DNA from: CAZGVW01 sp964529265
GTDB lineage: Bacteria; Planctomycetota; Phycisphaerae; Phycisphaerales; UBA1924
Direction of reading: 5' to 3'
DNA length: 6,625 nucleotides
Assembly (NCBI GenBank): GCA_964529265.1
Contig: CAZGVW010000170.1
Coordinates: 1 to 6,625 of the forward strand
The translations under genes were made by a program, and so were the position numbers. Positions 1-5,607 of the stretch are shown piece by piece; positions within the stretch are counted from its first letter, which is position 1; every line of letters begins with the position of its first letter. Under the pieces are notes generated by a model, which did no database searches, was not told the origin of the DNA, and saw only the letters and a program-made list of their open reading frames with translations.

Positions 1-52
1 GTCGCTTTGGACGGTCGGTGTCTTCGGGTCGTGAATCAGGGGACCGGGGGCT

Positions 53-76
53 CCGACCGCTCAAGGCAGCGGTCGG
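53..76. repeat. Palindrome, first repeat unit
   Basis: A perfect 9-base-pair inverted repeat has arms at 53-61 (CCGACCGCT) and 68-76 (AGCGGTCGG) around a six-base loop. It is the counterpart of the longer palindrome in the second unit. No T-run follows on either strand, so it is not a classical intrinsic terminator. It could still act as an RNA-stabilising or transposase-recognised hairpin. Confidence 0.7.
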
Positions 77-108
77 TGGCACGGTGAGTCGCTCCGTTGG
101 TCTTGGTC

Positions 109-175
109 GGTCGGTGTCCTGGGGGTCGTGAATCAGGGGACGGGGGACACCGACCGCTCAGAGCAGCGGTCGGTG
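109..175. repeat. Palindrome cluster with two mutually exclusive stems, second repeat unit
   Basis: Bases 148-158 and 165-175 form a perfect 11-base-pair stem around a six-base loop. Bases 109-119 (GGTCGGTGTCC) are also a perfect inverted repeat of 145-155. The two stems share 148-155 and cannot form together, so the unit has two alternative folds. The first unit preserves only the inner stem well. This layout resembles REP elements, which also carry nested palindromes. Function is unknown. Confidence 0.7.
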
Positions 176-208
176 GCACGGGTGGCACGATGGGGCACGG
201 TGAGTCGC

Positions 209-358
209 TCACTTGGTCTTGGTCGGCGGCGCCCGCCGCGGACGGTCGCGGCTGAGCATGGGCAGGCCACGATGGCAGGAGAACGTGAGCGCGTGGGCGT
301 GGCGGGGGGTGTTGAGGCTGCGGCGGCGCTTGCGGACTTTACCATCAGGCAGGGGCAT
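209..358 (-). pseudogene. REP-associated tyrosine transposase (Y1/IS200-like), N-terminal remnant
   Basis: The 49-residue reading frame starts at an ATG (358) with MPLPDGKVRKRRRSLNTP and continues into HAHALTFSC and LPMLSRDRPRR. This is the pattern I know from the N-terminus of REP-associated tyrosine transposases in planctomycetes: a basic start, then a first beta strand of the type HAHxLTFSC, then xFLxxDRxRxW. After about residue 42 the similarity stops and the frame runs into the adjoining repeat, ending in seven repeat-encoded residues and a stop. The HUH metal-binding motif and the catalytic tyrosine, which lie further along in intact enzymes of over 150 residues, are missing, so the product cannot be active. 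In intact form the family nicks and joins single-stranded DNA at palindromic REP sequences. Identification rests on memory of the family and a short stretch, so certainty is moderate. Confidence 0.5.
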
Positions 359-539
359 GAGGGGGCGTGTGGAGGCAAGTGCGCGGCGCGGATATTCGGT
401 TGGGTGGGTCGGGGCCTGGGAGGCATGGATTGGCGAAGCGCCGTTCCGTGCCAAACGGATGGGGTGAGGAGTGAGGGGGAGGGTCACGGGCAACCCACCG
501 GCGAGTCGCGCCCAACCGACCAGGAGCATCAAGTCTGAC

Positions 540-1727
540 TCAAAAGCCTGTCCCTCGAAGTGCAATCTGCTCGGCCACTTGCTTTTCCAACTCTCCGACT
601 GCCTTTGTCAGTTCAAGCACATCAGTTTCATGCTTATATAGCTCATGGTTGCTGCCAATCATGGCATTGATTGCCAACATCGACACTCTCACGCGGGTTA
701 GCACGCACGTGCTATGCAATGTTGTCGACGCGGTGTCCGTTACGTCAGCCTTATTAATCTCGGCCTCGACGTCATCCAACCGCTGTTCAAGTTCGTCACA
801 GCTCGCTCTGATGCGCGAAGTCACGTCCGTCGGTCGCCGCACACGAACCGACTCGGTAGTCACAGGGCTGTGTAGCTCAACCCAAAACTGCCCTTCCTTT
901 CGTTTCGCCACAAGAGCGCTCTCGCCATCGGTATACAGGACCTTTAGCAGTATCCCTTCGTCATCGTGGAGTGCGAGAAACTGGCCCGAAGAGAAATCCT
1001 GATGTGCACGCGAAAAGCCCATCCAATACACAACCTGCAGGTACGTCGCCGCCAGACTGCCTGTCCACGCGAGCATGGCCAACAACTTTGCCGACTCAGA
1101 CATGGGCTGGCGCCACTGCGCGAGAATCTCGTCTGCACGGCGACGCAGCTTTGTTTGCCGACGGCGGGCGCGTGACGCGCCTTCAGTGTCTTCGCCTTTG
1201 TCATCACCTGGTGTCTTCTCGACGGCCTGGAACGCTCTCTTCACGATTGCGAGTTCTCGATCAGTCTTGGTTGGCCAGTACCGCCACCAAAGCGGGGCAA
1301 TGAGCCATACCAGAACCCCAAAGAGTGGGACGGCCAAAGACTCCGTGAGCAAAGACGCGGCGCGAAGGGCTCTCGATGCGTAGAAGCCCGCTGCGATGGA
1401 GCCCATCAAGATCGCCCACAGAACGAAGAGGGCCCACCAGCGCAGCCATCGCTCTCGCGGCATTGCCTGTAGCAGCAACGCGATTCCAGTGAGGGCGGCC
1501 GCGACTACCAACGGACCACCAGCAAACACCAGTAACCGACTGAGATCAAGACTAAACACGTGGCCATCGATGCCGAAGTAGCTGAGGTACGCTCGGTGAT
1601 AAACGACCGCGATTATGAAGCACCATGCGGTGAAGAGCGAAAGGCTCACGCCCCAGTGTGTCGCGATTCGTCGAAACCAGGTAGATGCAGCAGAGGACGC
1701 TGCGTCTATCGAAGATGATTGACTCAT
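540..1727 (-). CDS. Multi-pass membrane protein with beta-rich and coiled-coil tail, unknown function
   Basis: I do not recognise this 395-residue protein as a named family. Hydrophobic segments fall near residues 27-45, 64-87, 97-117, 127-150 and 213-237, giving five likely membrane helices. A motif YLSYFGIDGHVFSL follows the first helix; aromatic-FGI motifs at this place occur in several uncharacterised bacterial membrane proteins. Between helices 4 and 5 lies a highly charged loop (about 152-210) rich in Arg, Lys, Asp and Glu. After helix 5 comes a short beta-rich stretch (about 248-298) resembling a small barrel, then two heptad-patterned helical stretches (about 303-328 and 366-390) that could form a coiled coil. 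The start is set by an AAAGGAG site ten bases upstream. It lies 66 bases downstream of the HNH gene on the same strand, so co-transcription is likely. Third-position GC is visibly lower than in groEL, consistent with transfer. It could be the membrane effector or anchor of a two-gene system; this is inference. Confidence 0.8.
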   Translation of the reverse strand: MSQSSSIDAASSAASTWFRRIATHWGVSLSLFTAWCFIIAVVYHRAYLSYFGIDGHVFSLDLSRLLVFAGGPLVVAAALTGIALLLQAMPRERWLRWWALFVLWAILMGSIAAGFYASRALRAASLLTESLAVPLFGVLVWLIAPLWWRYWPTKTDRELAIVKRAFQAVEKTPGDDKGEDTEGASRARRRQTKLRRRADEILAQWRQPMSESAKLLAMLAWTGSLAATYLQVVYWMGFSRAHQDFSSGQFLALHDDEGILLKVLYTDGESALVAKRKEGQFWVELHSPVTTESVRVRRPTDVTSRIRASCDELEQRLDDVEAEINKADVTDTASTTLHSTCVLTRVRVSMLAINAMIGSNHELYKHETDVLELTKAVGELEKQVAEQIALRGTGF

Positions 1728-1737
1728 TGTCCGAACG

Positions 1738-1744
1738 CTCCTTT
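1738..1744 (-). promoter_or_regulatory. Ribosome binding site of the membrane protein gene
   Basis: On the minus strand the sequence reads AAAGGAG, ten bases before the ATG at 1727. It is a strong match to the anti-Shine-Dalgarno complement. It shows that the membrane protein has its own translation start and is not simply coupled to the upstream nuclease gene. Confidence 0.7.
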
Positions 1745-1793
1745 CTAGCCATCGCCCGTGCGTTGACGGGGCTACGGCAACGCGACTTGCGTC

Positions 1794-2921
1794 TCATGAC
1801 CCTGAGTGCGCAGCAGCCAGTATGCTACGGGCGACCTGTTCCACTGTCTCCGGAAGACCGTCCTCTGTGCAGCGCCAGCAATGCTTGGGGGATACAACTA
1901 CGGAAAACGCAAGCGCATGCCGGTCCACATCACTCGCAGCAGCCTCCACCAGTACGCGGGCGAATCCTCGCTCAATGACGAACTCCACAGTCTCTGATGG
2001 CAAGAGTGCCGCGCCCTTGAGTGGGCTTGGTAGGTCGATTGCGCTCCCCAGTTTCCGTGCTCGGAGTATGCCTGCGCTTGGTTCGGCCCGGGCCGCCACG
2101 AAGCGCCAGTCCAGTCGAGCGCCAAGGATCGGCACTGGCTCCGCCCCCGTGTTTGTGACCCTCGCCACGAAGCATAGATGCCTGCCCGAGCCCTCGGGGC
2201 GCGCCTCGAACTGGATGGCAAGCGATTCATCCTTAGGGATCAATGCCTCCGTAGGGCTCGGCATCAGATGGGCGAGGCGTTCTTCATCTGCCGCAAGTGC
2301 CGCAAAGGACGCAACGTCGCATTCGGGCGCCATCCAGACCCTTCGATCACTGTCTTTGACGCCGATCGCGGTGATGGTGTCCGCTCGCACCTGCCCCAGA
2401 TGAGCGAGAAACACATGCTCCTGCCGTTCCGCCAAGACTATGGGCAGAGAGTCATGCACTGACTCTCGGTACTGTTCGCCCAACTCAGTGCGCATCTCAC
2501 AGATCCAGCAAGCGATTCTGAGCGGACGCATATCGGTGTTCTCAACACGAATCTGTGCGCACAATCGAGGTCCTCGACGAATGGCACTTGCACGTACGCG
2601 CGCACCTTTCACGCTTTCCCCAGACGCGTCAGGGTCGACTTGCTCGTATTGGGCGTGGAGGCGATCTCGCCAGGAAGTTAGTTCTTCTTCGGTGATGCCC
2701 TTTGACTGGCTCGTCCGCGAGTCGTACTCATCGTGGTGGCGCAAACAGAGCCAAGCCAGATTCCCATAGGCTGCGTTGGACGGATTCCCGTCGATATGCG
2801 CGATCTGTCCGCGACTGACTCCATGATCGTCGTCGAGAAAAACGCACAGGCAGCAACGGCGCCGACACGCTTGCAACAGGCGTGTCTCAACTACCTTCGG
2901 AATGGAACGGCGCTTTGTCAC
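1794..2921 (-). CDS. HNH endonuclease fused to two beta-sandwich-like repeats
   Basis: The 375-residue protein has an N-terminal HNH (beta-beta-alpha-metal) nuclease domain at about residues 10-90. Visible elements are a C23-x2-C26 zinc pair, GQIAHID with the likely general-base H42, N54 in GNLAWLCL, and C59 with H62/H63 in LCLRHHDEYD, then the family signature SRTSQSKGITEEEL and a closing helix. All key HNH positions are present, so it is probably catalytically competent. Residues about 119-201 and 248-348 look like two diverged copies of one domain: both open with LCxxxRVxNT, followed by P and then alternating hydrophobics typical of an Ig-like beta sandwich. The start is a GTG with no good ribosome binding site; an in-frame stop lies eight codons upstream and no better start precedes the zinc pair. 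No signal peptide or membrane helix is seen. An N-terminal HNH joined to a C-terminal sensing region recalls anti-phage effectors such as HNH-SAVED (Cap5), but this C-terminus does not look like SAVED. The exact substrate is unknown. Confidence 0.85.
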   Translation of the reverse strand: MTKRRSIPKVVETRLLQACRRRCCLCVFLDDDHGVSRGQIAHIDGNPSNAAYGNLAWLCLRHHDEYDSRTSQSKGITEEELTSWRDRLHAQYEQVDPDASGESVKGARVRASAIRRGPRLCAQIRVENTDMRPLRIACWICEMRTELGEQYRESVHDSLPIVLAERQEHVFLAHLGQVRADTITAIGVKDSDRRVWMAPECDVASFAALAADEERLAHLMPSPTEALIPKDESLAIQFEARPEGSGRHLCFVARVTNTGAEPVPILGARLDWRFVAARAEPSAGILRARKLGSAIDLPSPLKGAALLPSETVEFVIERGFARVLVEAAASDVDRHALAFSVVVSPKHCWRCTEDGLPETVEQVARSILAAAHSGS

Positions 2922-2941
2922 CGTCGGAAGCCCGGACGACG

Positions 2942-2970
2942 ATTCTCACCGCCATCCGAGGAAATGACAA
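2942..2970 (-). promoter_or_regulatory. Possible sigma-70 promoter for the HNH-membrane protein pair
   Basis: On the minus strand, TTGTCA (2965-2970, five of six matches to TTGACA) is followed after exactly 17 bases by GAGAAT (2942-2947, four of six matches to TATAAT). Twenty bases lie between the -10 box and the GTG start. It would give the cassette its own transcript, independent of groEL read-through. Such matches arise by chance, and the core promoter consensus of this organism is unknown. Confidence 0.35.
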
Positions 2971-2981
2971 ATGGGCAGTGC

Positions 2982-4616
2982 TCAATAATCCATATCATCC
3001 ATCCCGCCGCCCGCCGGGACGGCCGACTTCTTCTCCTTGATCTCTGCGATCAGGGTATCGGTGGTGAGGAGGAGGCCGGCGATGCTTGCGGCGTTCTGGA
3101 GGGCGATTCGTTCGACCTTGGTGGGGACGATGACGCCCATTTTGACGAGGTCGCCGTATTCCTGTGTGGCGGCGTTGAAGCCGAAGTTGTTGTCCGCGGC
3201 TTCTTCGACCTTGGCGGCGACGATGGATCCATCGAGGCCGCAGTTGACGGCGATCTGCTTGATGGGGGCGGAGACGGCGCGGTAGACGATATCCATGCCG
3301 ACGCGCTCGTCGCCGCGGGCGTTCTTCTTGGCTTTTTCGATGGCCTTGCGTGCGCGGAGGACGGCGACGCCGCCGCCGGGGAGGATGCCTTCCTCGACTG
3401 CGGCGCGGGAGGCGTGAAGGGCGTCTTCGACGCGGGCCTTCTTCTCCTTCATTTCGACCTCGGTGGCCGCGCCGACGTTGATCTGGGCGACGCCGCCGGC
3501 GAGTTTGGCGAGGCGCTCCTGGAGTTTCTCGCGGTCGTAATCGGAATCGGTGGTCTCGATCTGGCGCTTGAGTTGCTCGATGCGGCCCTTGATATCGGCG
3601 GACTTGCCTGCGCCTTCGACGATGGTGGTGTTGTCCTTATCGACGGTGATCTTCTTGGCGCGGCCGAGGTCGCCGAGGGTGACCTTATCGAGGGGGATGG
3701 CGAGTTCCTCCATGATGGCGCGTCCGCCGGCGATGACGGCGATGTCCTCGAGCATGGCCTTGCGGCGGTCGCCGAAGCCGGGGGCCTTGACGGCGCAGAC
3801 CTTGAGGACGCCGCGGAGCTTGTTCACGACGAGGGTGGCGAGGGCCTCGGAGCCGAGATCCTCGGCGATGATGAGGAGGCTCTTGCCGGACTCGGCGACC
3901 TTGGTGAGGACGGGGAGCATGTCCTTGGCGCTGTCGATCTTCTTCTCGTGGATGAGGATGTAGGCGTCTTCGAGGACGCACTCCATGTCGGCGGGGCTGG
4001 TGACGAAGTGGGGCGAGAGGTAGCCCTTATCGAACTGCATGCCTTCGAGGAGTTCGACCTCGGTTTCGAGGGACTTGCCTTCCTCGACGGTGATGACGCC
4101 ATCCTTGCCGACCTTATCCATGGCTTCGGCGATGATCTTGCCGATCTGCTCATCCTGGTTGGCGGAGCAGGAGGCGACCTGGGCGATCTCCCTGGAGGAG
4201 TTGATGGGCTTGGTCATCTTCTTGAGTTCATCGACGAGGGCGGCGACGGCCATATCGATGCCGCGCTTGACCTCGTTGGCGCCGGCGCCGGCGGTGATGT
4301 TCTTGAGGCCTTCCTGGTAGATGGATTCGGCCATGATGGTGGCGGTGGTGGTGCCGTCGCCGGCGTCCTTGGAGGTTTTGGAGGCGACTTCCTTGACGAG
4401 TTGTGCGCCGATGTTCTCGTAGGGGTCGTCGAGTTCGATTTCCTTGGCGACGGTGACGCCGTCTTTGGTGACGGTGGGGGCGCCGAAGGGTTTTTCGAGG
4501 ACGACGACGCGGCCGGAGGGTCCGAGGGTGACCTTGACGGCGCGGGCGAGTTTCTGGACGCCGCGGAGGATCTTCTCGCGGGCGTCGGTGTCGTAAGCGA
4601 TTTGTTTTGCGGCCAT
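2982..4616 (-). CDS. groEL: Chaperonin GroEL (Hsp60), 60 kDa
   Basis: The 544-residue protein aligns by eye along its whole length with E. coli GroEL (548 residues). It forms the double-ring ATP-driven folding chamber in the cytoplasm and is capped by GroES. The nucleotide site is intact: LGPSGR near residue 31, catalytic D52 in TKDGV, D87 in GDGTTTA, the aspartate of VEDALHA near 398, and GGGVAVL near 414. Other signatures are EGMQFDKGYLSPHF near 191 and KAPGFGDRRKAML near 274. The C-terminal tail is odd: instead of the GGM repeats of E. coli it ends in GGGMDDMDY. I chose the ATG of MAAKQIAYD because an AAGGA site sits nine bases upstream; a longer frame to 4685 only translates spacer and heptamer repeat. 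The 4617-4847 spacer upstream holds a G/T-rich run on the plus strand (4721-4757) and two heptamer arrays, with no CIRCE operator. groES lies about 550 bases upstream, beyond a small gene. Confidence 0.98.
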   Translation of the reverse strand: MAAKQIAYDTDAREKILRGVQKLARAVKVTLGPSGRVVVLEKPFGAPTVTKDGVTVAKEIELDDPYENIGAQLVKEVASKTSKDAGDGTTTATIMAESIYQEGLKNITAGAGANEVKRGIDMAVAALVDELKKMTKPINSSREIAQVASCSANQDEQIGKIIAEAMDKVGKDGVITVEEGKSLETEVELLEGMQFDKGYLSPHFVTSPADMECVLEDAYILIHEKKIDSAKDMLPVLTKVAESGKSLLIIAEDLGSEALATLVVNKLRGVLKVCAVKAPGFGDRRKAMLEDIAVIAGGRAIMEELAIPLDKVTLGDLGRAKKITVDKDNTTIVEGAGKSADIKGRIEQLKRQIETTDSDYDREKLQERLAKLAGGVAQINVGAATEVEMKEKKARVEDALHASRAAVEEGILPGGGVAVLRARKAIEKAKKNARGDERVGMDIVYRAVSAPIKQIAVNCGLDGSIVAAKVEEAADNNFGFNAATQEYGDLVKMGVIVPTKVERIALQNAASIAGLLLTTDTLIAEIKEKKSAVPAGGGMDDMDY

Positions 4617-4625
4617 GGGAGTTGG

Positions 4626-4630
4626 TCCTT
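4626..4630 (-). promoter_or_regulatory. Ribosome binding site deciding the groEL start
   Basis: AAGGA on the minus strand lies nine bases before the ATG at 4616. It favours the canonical MAAK start over the upstream in-frame ATG at 4685, which lies inside the heptamer repeat. Confidence 0.7.
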
Positions 4631-4666
4631 GAGGTGAATGAATGCTGTGGGGCAAGGCGGTGAGGA

Positions 4667-4694
4667 GGCAATAGGGAATAGGCAATAGGCAATA
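4667..4694 (+). repeat. Heptamer tandem array 1
   Basis: Four head-to-tail copies of a seven-base unit read GGCAATA, GGGAATA, GGCAATA, GGCAATA. The variant second unit recurs at the same place in array 3, so the arrays descend from a common copied block and are not independent slippage products. The array lies about 50 bases upstream of groEL. Confidence 0.9.
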
Positions 4695-4817
4695 GCGGAG
4701 GAGGAGTTGGGGGCCTTGCGTCCTTTGTTGTTGTGGGTGTGTGTTTGTGGGTTGATCTGAACGGGTGGGTTTCTGCTGCGAGGCGGTGGGGCGAGGGGCG
4801 GCTTCGGGGTCTTGCCC

Positions 4818-4838
4818 TATTGCCTATTGCCTATTCCC
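4818..4838 (-). repeat. Heptamer tandem array 2, inverted
   Basis: Three copies of the reverse complement read TATTGCC, TATTGCC, TATTCCC on the plus strand. The array is in opposite orientation to arrays 1 and 3 and starts about ten bases beyond the stop of the small gene. It could pair with either neighbour in RNA or single-stranded DNA. Confidence 0.9.
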
Positions 4839-4847
4839 CATGGCCTC

Positions 4848-5066
4848 CTATCCGATTTTGATCCATGCGACGCGGTCGGCGTCGAGGATGTAGACGGCGG
4901 CGCCGTCGGAGACTTTGACGAGGTGGTCGGGCTCATCGGGGAGGAGCATGGCGCGCTTGACGCGGCAGCCGGCTTGAGCCGGATCGTGCATGTCAGCGAA
5001 TATGACGACCAGGTCGCGCTCGCCGTTGAGCTCGCCCAGGGCTATGCGGAGTTGGTCTTGGGTCAT
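4848..5066 (-). CDS. Small conserved-looking protein between groES and groEL, unknown function
   Basis: The frame encodes 72 residues beginning MTQDQLRIALGELNGERD and ending VAWIKIG. I do not recognise a family. It reads like a compact alpha-beta protein: an N-terminal helix, a strand LVVIFAD, then strands around VKRAMLLP, HLVKVSD, AAVYILD and RVAWIKI. There is no signal peptide or membrane helix. Hydrophobic and charged residues alternate as in a real folded protein, and the base use resembles the chaperonin genes. No clear ribosome binding site precedes the ATG at 5066. The frame stays open up to a TTG at 5171, but the extra residues translate the heptamer repeat (LLPIAYCPFPIAY) and are probably not part of the protein. 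The position inside the groE locus, in the same orientation, suggests co-expression with the chaperonins. It is flanked by inverted heptamer arrays. Confidence 0.6.
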   Translation of the reverse strand: MTQDQLRIALGELNGERDLVVIFADMHDPAQAGCRVKRAMLLPDEPDHLVKVSDGAAVYILDADRVAWIKIG

Positions 5067-5090
5067 ATGCAGGCACCAGGCATGGAAGTA

Positions 5091-5118
5091 GGCAATAGGG
5101 AATGGGCAATAGGCAATA
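5091..5118 (+). repeat. Heptamer tandem array 3
   Basis: Four units read GGCAATA, GGGAATG, GGCAATA, GGCAATA, preceded by a degenerate GGAAGTA at 5084-5090. Apart from one base the order matches array 1. It lies between the groES stop and the start of the small gene. It is inverted relative to array 2, so the small gene sits between inverted copies. Confidence 0.9.
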
Positions 5119-5167
5119 GGGAGGAGGGGGAAAAGAGGTAGGGAAGAACTCCGAGGTTCGTGAATGG

Positions 5168-5527
5168 TCAATCGACGATGGCGAGGACTTCGTCTTCGCT
5201 CATGATGAGGAGTTCGACGCCGTCGAGTTTGATTTCGGCGCCGGCGTAGGAGGAGAAGATGACCCTGTCGCCCTTCTTGACGGTGAGGGGGACGCGGTCG
5301 CCGGTATCGGAGTTGAGGGCGCCGTCGCCGACGGCCTGGACGACGCCGGTCTTGGGCTTGTCCTTGGCCTGCTCGGGGAGGTAGATGCCGCTGGCGGTGC
5401 GGTCTTCGGCTTCGTCGCGCTTGACGAGGATTTTGTCGCCGAGCGGGCGGAGTTTGAGGTTGCCCGCGCTGCTGCTGGATCGCGTGGAGGTGGATGACTT
5501 GGGCGCGGGCTTGGTGGCGGTCGCCAT
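5168..5527 (-). CDS. groES: Co-chaperonin GroES (Hsp10)
   Basis: The protein has 119 residues. From about residue 24 it is a standard GroES: LRPLGDKILVKRDEAEDRTASG, the mobile loop with IYL in place of the usual IVL-type tripeptide that docks on GroEL, then GVVQAVGDG, KKGDRVIFSSYAG and the closing ELLIMSEDEVLAIVD. It forms the heptameric lid on GroEL. The first 22 residues (MATATKPAPKSSTSTRSSSS, then AG) are an unusual Ser/Thr-rich, lysine-bearing extension absent from E. coli GroES, which starts at the NIRPL-type segment. The ATG at 5527 is supported by AGAGGAGAA eight bases upstream, and there is no other ATG before the domain, so the extension is probably made. The 80-base upstream gap shows no CIRCE inverted repeat. 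Only 80 bases separate it from the receiver-like gene upstream. Confidence 0.97.
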   Translation of the reverse strand: MATATKPAPKSSTSTRSSSSAGNLKLRPLGDKILVKRDEAEDRTASGIYLPEQAKDKPKTGVVQAVGDGALNSDTGDRVPLTVKKGDRVIFSSYAGAEIKLDGVELLIMSEDEVLAIVD

Positions 5528-5535
5528 GGTTGGTG

Positions 5536-5544
5536 TTCTCCTCT
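5536..5544 (-). promoter_or_regulatory. Ribosome binding site of groES
   Basis: AGAGGAGAA on the minus strand stands eight bases before the ATG at 5527. It is the strongest site in the locus and supports the start that includes the Ser/Thr-rich extension. Confidence 0.75.
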
Positions 5545-5607
5545 GGTGTTGAATCCGGTTGATTCCGGGGGCGTTCTTAGCGTGAGTCGTGCGGTTGCTG
5601 CCGGCCG

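Larger units (their letters stand above)
1..226. repeat. Tandem pair of palindrome-bearing intergenic repeats (REP-like)
   Basis: Two imperfect direct copies of a unit of about 97-116 bases lie side by side, followed by the beginning of a third. Matching blocks are 26-44 and 123-141 (a perfect 19-base match), and 78-110 and 194-226 (33 bases with two mismatches). The second unit is longer by about 19 bases, made largely of an extra copy of GGTGGCACG near 172-190. Each unit carries a GC-rich palindrome built on ACCGACCGCT / AGCGGTCGGT. The array starts at or before the window edge, so its full size is unknown. It ends where a transposase remnant begins, which suggests a REP-like family moved by that enzyme. 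The repeat structure is seen directly; the family assignment is inference. Confidence 0.8.

Noticed and set aside
1..226. CRISPR array
   Set aside because: There are only two long, diverged repeat units with no short constant repeats separated by unique spacers of even length.
128..538. A plus-strand open frame of 136 codons on the left side
   Set aside because: It begins inside the repeat array and lies antisense to the transposase remnant. The product shows no domain pattern.
1552..1797. A minus-strand frame of 81 codons whose ATG overlaps the HNH stop as ATGA
   Set aside because: The overlap looks like translational coupling, but most of it lies in another frame of the membrane protein gene, which has its own strong ribosome binding site and clear membrane helices.
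2922..2981. Intrinsic terminator between groEL and the HNH gene
   Set aside because: Only a five-base-pair CGTCG/CGACG stem with a large loop and no T-run is present, so read-through from groEL is possible.
2733..4637. A plus-strand open frame of 634 codons across groEL
   Set aside because: It is exactly antisense to groEL and made of Gly/Asp/Leu/Val-rich sequence that mirrors groEL codons under strong third-position G/C bias. It is a shadow of the real gene.
5119..5167. Terminator after groES
   Set aside because: A four-base-pair GAAC/GTTC stem is followed by a pyrimidine-rich stretch but no real T-run. It is too weak to annotate.
5528..5607. CIRCE (HrcA) operator upstream of groES
   Set aside because: CACGCTAA on the minus strand faintly recalls half of the operator, but the matching TTAGCACTC half at the required spacing is missing.
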